DNA of 64,000 nt, taken from Halomonas sp. M4R1S46. Lineage in GTDB: Bacteria; Pseudomonadota; Gammaproteobacteria; Pseudomonadales; Halomonadaceae. The notes beneath the pieces are model-generated. The model did not search any database, had not been told where the DNA came from, and saw only the letters and a list, made by a program, of their open reading frames with translations. This document shows positions 60,654-64,000 of the stretch, piece by piece (within the stretch, counting starts at the first letter, position 1; each line of letters starts with the position of its first letter). The stretch is taken from positions 2,542,001-2,606,000 of the forward strand of contig NZ_CP107008.1 in assembly GCF_025725685.1 (NCBI RefSeq). The letters are read 5' to 3'. The translations under genes were made by a program, and so were the position numbers.

Positions 60654-60663
<10 letters not shown>
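59665..60663 (-). CDS. tadB: TadB inner-membrane platform protein
   Basis: 332 aa type II secretion F-domain protein. The cytosolic half has PDALIIMSRALRAGHPFIDAMHLVSEELAEPIAGEF and FVTSVLIQKETGGNLAELLDGLATVVRDRFRFHRKVKTLSAPGRMAAWIL, typical of TadB/CpaG. It has membrane segments near 5-25, 110-140 and at the C-terminus. Its start overlaps the tadA stop by 10 bp. It forms the platform with TadC. Confidence 0.93.
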
Positions 60664-62015
<1,352 letters not shown>

Positions 62016-62064
62016 CGGTGTTTCTCCTCACGCTTGATCGATGAACGCCGCCCTCAGCCACGAC

Positions 62065-63270
62065 TCAGTGCGCCCCGCGACGCGGCCACAGCCGCAATGA
62101 CCACTTGCGCACAGGGCCACCGGCATCAGGGGAAGGCTCGTCGAGGGCATCGGCCAGCCGGTGGAGCCGACGGGTCAGCGCTGCCTTCGGGGCAAGATCG
62201 ATCAACGGGGTTCCCACGTTGATGCCCTGGCTTGCCAGCCGGAAGTCGTTGGGCAGCGTATATAGCCTCACCCCGGGCAGGACGTCGGTAATCGCGTCCA
62301 GGCTCACGTCGCTGCGCTTGTCGAAGCGGTTGATCACCAGATGGAGCCGTGACGCCGGCACCCTGAGCTCATGCACCAGGATGTCGCGAAGGCGCTGGGC
62401 ATCGTGCAGATGGGCCACGCTCTGCTGCATCACCAGCAGGACGTGGTCAGCACGCTCCAGTACCGAGGCGGTCGTGCCGCCGATCCAGCGCGGCAGGTCG
62501 ACCACCACCTCGTCATGCCCCTGACACAGGACCTGCAGGAGCTGCTCCACCCTGGCCTCGGGTACCTCGCCGAGGCCAATGCGGTCATCGGGGGACGAGG
62601 CCAGCAGTTCCAGGCCGCTGACATGCCGCTGGATATAGGCCTCCAGCGCCAGGCCATCGAGAGACTCGACGACCTCGAGCGCTTTTATCAGGCCGTGCTC
62701 GGGACTGAGATTGAAATACATCGGCATCGAACCGAACTGCACGTCCATGTCCAGCAGCAATGTCTTGCCACCGTTCACGGCCAGCCGATGGGCGAGGTTG
62801 GCTGCCACCAGGCTGGCTCCCGATCCCCCCTTGGCATTGATCACCGCGGTCAAGCGGGCCGATTCACTGGGGCCACGCTCGCTTCGATCCCGGGACAATT
62901 GCCGGAGGAAACTGGTGATCTCGCCGTCATCCACCGGTGGCGAGAAATAGTCCCTGGCACCGGCCCGCATGGCCAGCCGGATCAGCTCGACGTTGTCTCG
63001 CGGCCCTACCACCAGCAACGGGAGACGCTCCGTCGCCGGCCGCTCGCAGAGGGCCAGGAGCTCCGCTTCCCACTGCTCTCCCACCAGCAGAATCAAGGCG
63101 TCCGGCGTGGCTTCCCTACCACCCGGGCAAGACTCCAGCGGATCGACATTGCCGTTGACCATCAGCCGTGAGCGGACATGAATGTCGCCATGGCTGCGCA
63201 GCAGGGCCTCCAGCGCCTCCAGTTCCTCCCTGGCCCGTCCCGCCAGCAGTATTTCCAGCCTTGTGTACAT
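62065..63270 (-). CDS. tadZ: TadZ/CpaE-like pilus positioning ATPase
   Basis: 401 aa. The N-terminal 125 residues resemble a receiver domain; the rest is a ParA/MinD fold with a deviant Walker A VINAKGGSGASLVAANLAH and LLLDMDVQFGSMPMYFN. It lacks the usual K-T of GKT (GASL), as in CpaE proteins, so ATPase activity may be weak. It places the pilus machinery at a cell pole. It lies upstream of tadA. Confidence 0.9.
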   Translation of the reverse strand: MYTRLEILLAGRAREELEALEALLRSHGDIHVRSRLMVNGNVDPLESCPGGREATPDALILLVGEQWEAELLALCERPATERLPLLVVGPRDNVELIRLAMRAGARDYFSPPVDDGEITSFLRQLSRDRSERGPSESARLTAVINAKGGSGASLVAANLAHRLAVNGGKTLLLDMDVQFGSMPMYFNLSPEHGLIKALEVVESLDGLALEAYIQRHVSGLELLASSPDDRIGLGEVPEARVEQLLQVLCQGHDEVVVDLPRWIGGTTASVLERADHVLLVMQQSVAHLHDAQRLRDILVHELRVPASRLHLVINRFDKRSDVSLDAITDVLPGVRLYTLPNDFRLASQGINVGTPLIDLAPKAALTRRLHRLADALDEPSPDAGGPVRKWSLRLWPRRGAH

Positions 63271-63368
63271 GGTTCCCCCTTGCCTCTGCGTGTCATCACC
63301 GTCTCGTCGAGTCGCCGACTAGACCTTGATCTCGTGATCTGGACCGACGGAGCGGCTAACCCCGTCCT

Positions 63369-63665
63369 TCAGGGCAGCGACACGGAGGTCGTCGTGTTCA
63401 TTGGCGAATACTGTTGTGCCCCCCCCGCCGGGGTTCGATAGCCCCGCATGGCCTCGGCGGCCTTGGCACCGCCCAGGGTGGGCACGGGATCCCCGGGCTG
63501 ATAGGTCTGGATCGCCTTGGTGTGGCGGACACTGTCGCCGAAGGCCGGCAGGTCGGCGCCGGGCCGTGGGGCCATGCAGCCGGCAAGCGCCAGGGCACAG
63601 CCTGTGGTGAGCAGCCAGCCGATGAGCGGACGACGGGCCGATGATGCGATTGCGATACGAGACAT
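63369..63665 (-). CDS. Small Tad-locus lipoprotein
   Basis: 98 aa from MSRIAIASSARRPLIG (63665, GGGAG upstream; a GTG at 63692 overlapping the secretin stop is an alternative). The lipobox ALAGC lies near residue 30. The short Pro/Gly-rich remainder (VPTLGGAKAAEAMRGYRTP) resembles small lipoproteins found between secretin and tadZ in Tad clusters, but the family is not certain. It may act as a CpaD-like or pilotin factor. Confidence 0.7.
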   Translation of the reverse strand: MSRIAIASSARRPLIGWLLTTGCALALAGCMAPRPGADLPAFGDSVRHTKAIQTYQPGDPVPTLGGAKAAEAMRGYRTPAGGAQQYSPMNTTTSVSLP

Positions 63666-63688
63666 GGCGCTTTCTCCCAGCAGGCGGT

Positions 63689-64000
63689 TCACAGGTCATG
63701 ACCGAATCGGCCTTCGGTACCGCCCTCGGGGCGGCCGGACATCATTTCGAGCTCGAGGTCGGACGGCGGCCTGCGGCGCTCCCCCTCCTCGAGGACGGGC
63801 TTGAAGCTACCCAGCAGATAGAAGTCCACATCGGTGGGTGGCACGAAGGAGCCGGTGGGCAGTCTCGCCTGCTCAGGGTCGAAGGAGCGTGCCAGCCTTG
63901 GGGTGACGAAGATCACCAGCTCGGTCTGCTCCTTGATGAACTCCTGGCTACGGAACAGCGCCCCCAGTACCGGCAACTCCCCCAGCCCCGGCAGCTTGGA
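63689..64000 (-). CDS. RcpA/CpaC secretin, C-terminal fragment cut by right window edge
   Basis: About 103 codons visible, open to the window edge. LPGLGELPVLGALFRSQEFIKEQTELVIFVTPRLA is the conserved secretin C-terminal strand set, followed by a roughly 60-residue variable tail (VDFYLLGSFKPVLEEGERRR) typical of CpaC/RcpA. It forms the outer-membrane channel for the Flp pilus. Its N-terminal part, the pilin and the prepilin peptidase lie beyond the edge. Confidence 0.88.
   Translation of the reverse strand, partial: SKLPGLGELPVLGALFRSQEFIKEQTELVIFVTPRLARSFDPEQARLPTGSFVPPTDVDFYLLGSFKPVLEEGERRRPPSDLELEMMSGRPEGGTEGRFGHDL

Overview
The window reads as a chromosomal segment of a high-GC gammaproteobacterium. 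The protein repertoire (RNase D with YcgL and YcgN, PstSCAB, MscK, OMPLA, HrpA, FadD, a Tad pilus) and many acidic proteins point to Halomonadaceae (Halomonas-like), with Pseudomonas-like gene order in places. This placement is inference; there is no rRNA or other marker gene to fix it.

Left end, 1-12.9 kb: an ABC ATPase fragment, then an arsenic/phosphate block. A rightward unit (711-3787) carries an N-terminally truncated ACR3 permease, an ArsR, a small membrane protein, a rhodanese and a second ACR3/SBF-type permease. A leftward unit (6954-3802) carries a thioredoxin-type arsenate reductase, a GAPDH, ArsJ and a second ArsR. Directly upstream on the same strand is pstSCAB, without phoU. A Pho box precedes pstS, and a second, near-identical Pho-box-like site sits next to a perfect palindrome in front of arsC. 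This suggests that arsenate uptake risk (Pst) and arsenate detoxification are switched on together.

12.9-24.6 kb: transaldolase; a leftward row hrpA - KAS III-like synthase - mlaA - SpoIIE-type phosphatase - STAS antagonist; fadD with the degraded tail of a second fadD copy next to it; and a YafJ amidotransferase overlapping a von Willebrand A protein. 26.4-34.2 kb: prolyl oligopeptidase, ycgN, ycgL, rnd, recR, ebfC and dnaX, with two copies of a structured intergenic repeat. 34.5-41.4 kb: a coiled-coil membrane protein, a secreted EEP-HhH nuclease, a Na/Ca antiporter, cysK, an acetylpolyamine-amidohydrolase-like protein, a YebE-like protein and the SRP RNA gene.

41.5-54.6 kb: an undescribed-looking pair (ATP-grasp ligase plus a large protein with a papain-like Cys/His/Asn signature), then tlyA, mscK, pldA, the yqjDEK-like trio, an orphan ParA, a CHAD protein and a YhiN flavoprotein. 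54.7-64 kb: an AT-rich patch, an AraC-type regulator with a receiver-like N-terminus, and a leftward Tad/Flp pilus operon running from the secretin (cut by the right edge) to tadG. The pilin gene is not in the window.

There is no CRISPR array, insertion sequence, tRNA or rRNA that I can support.
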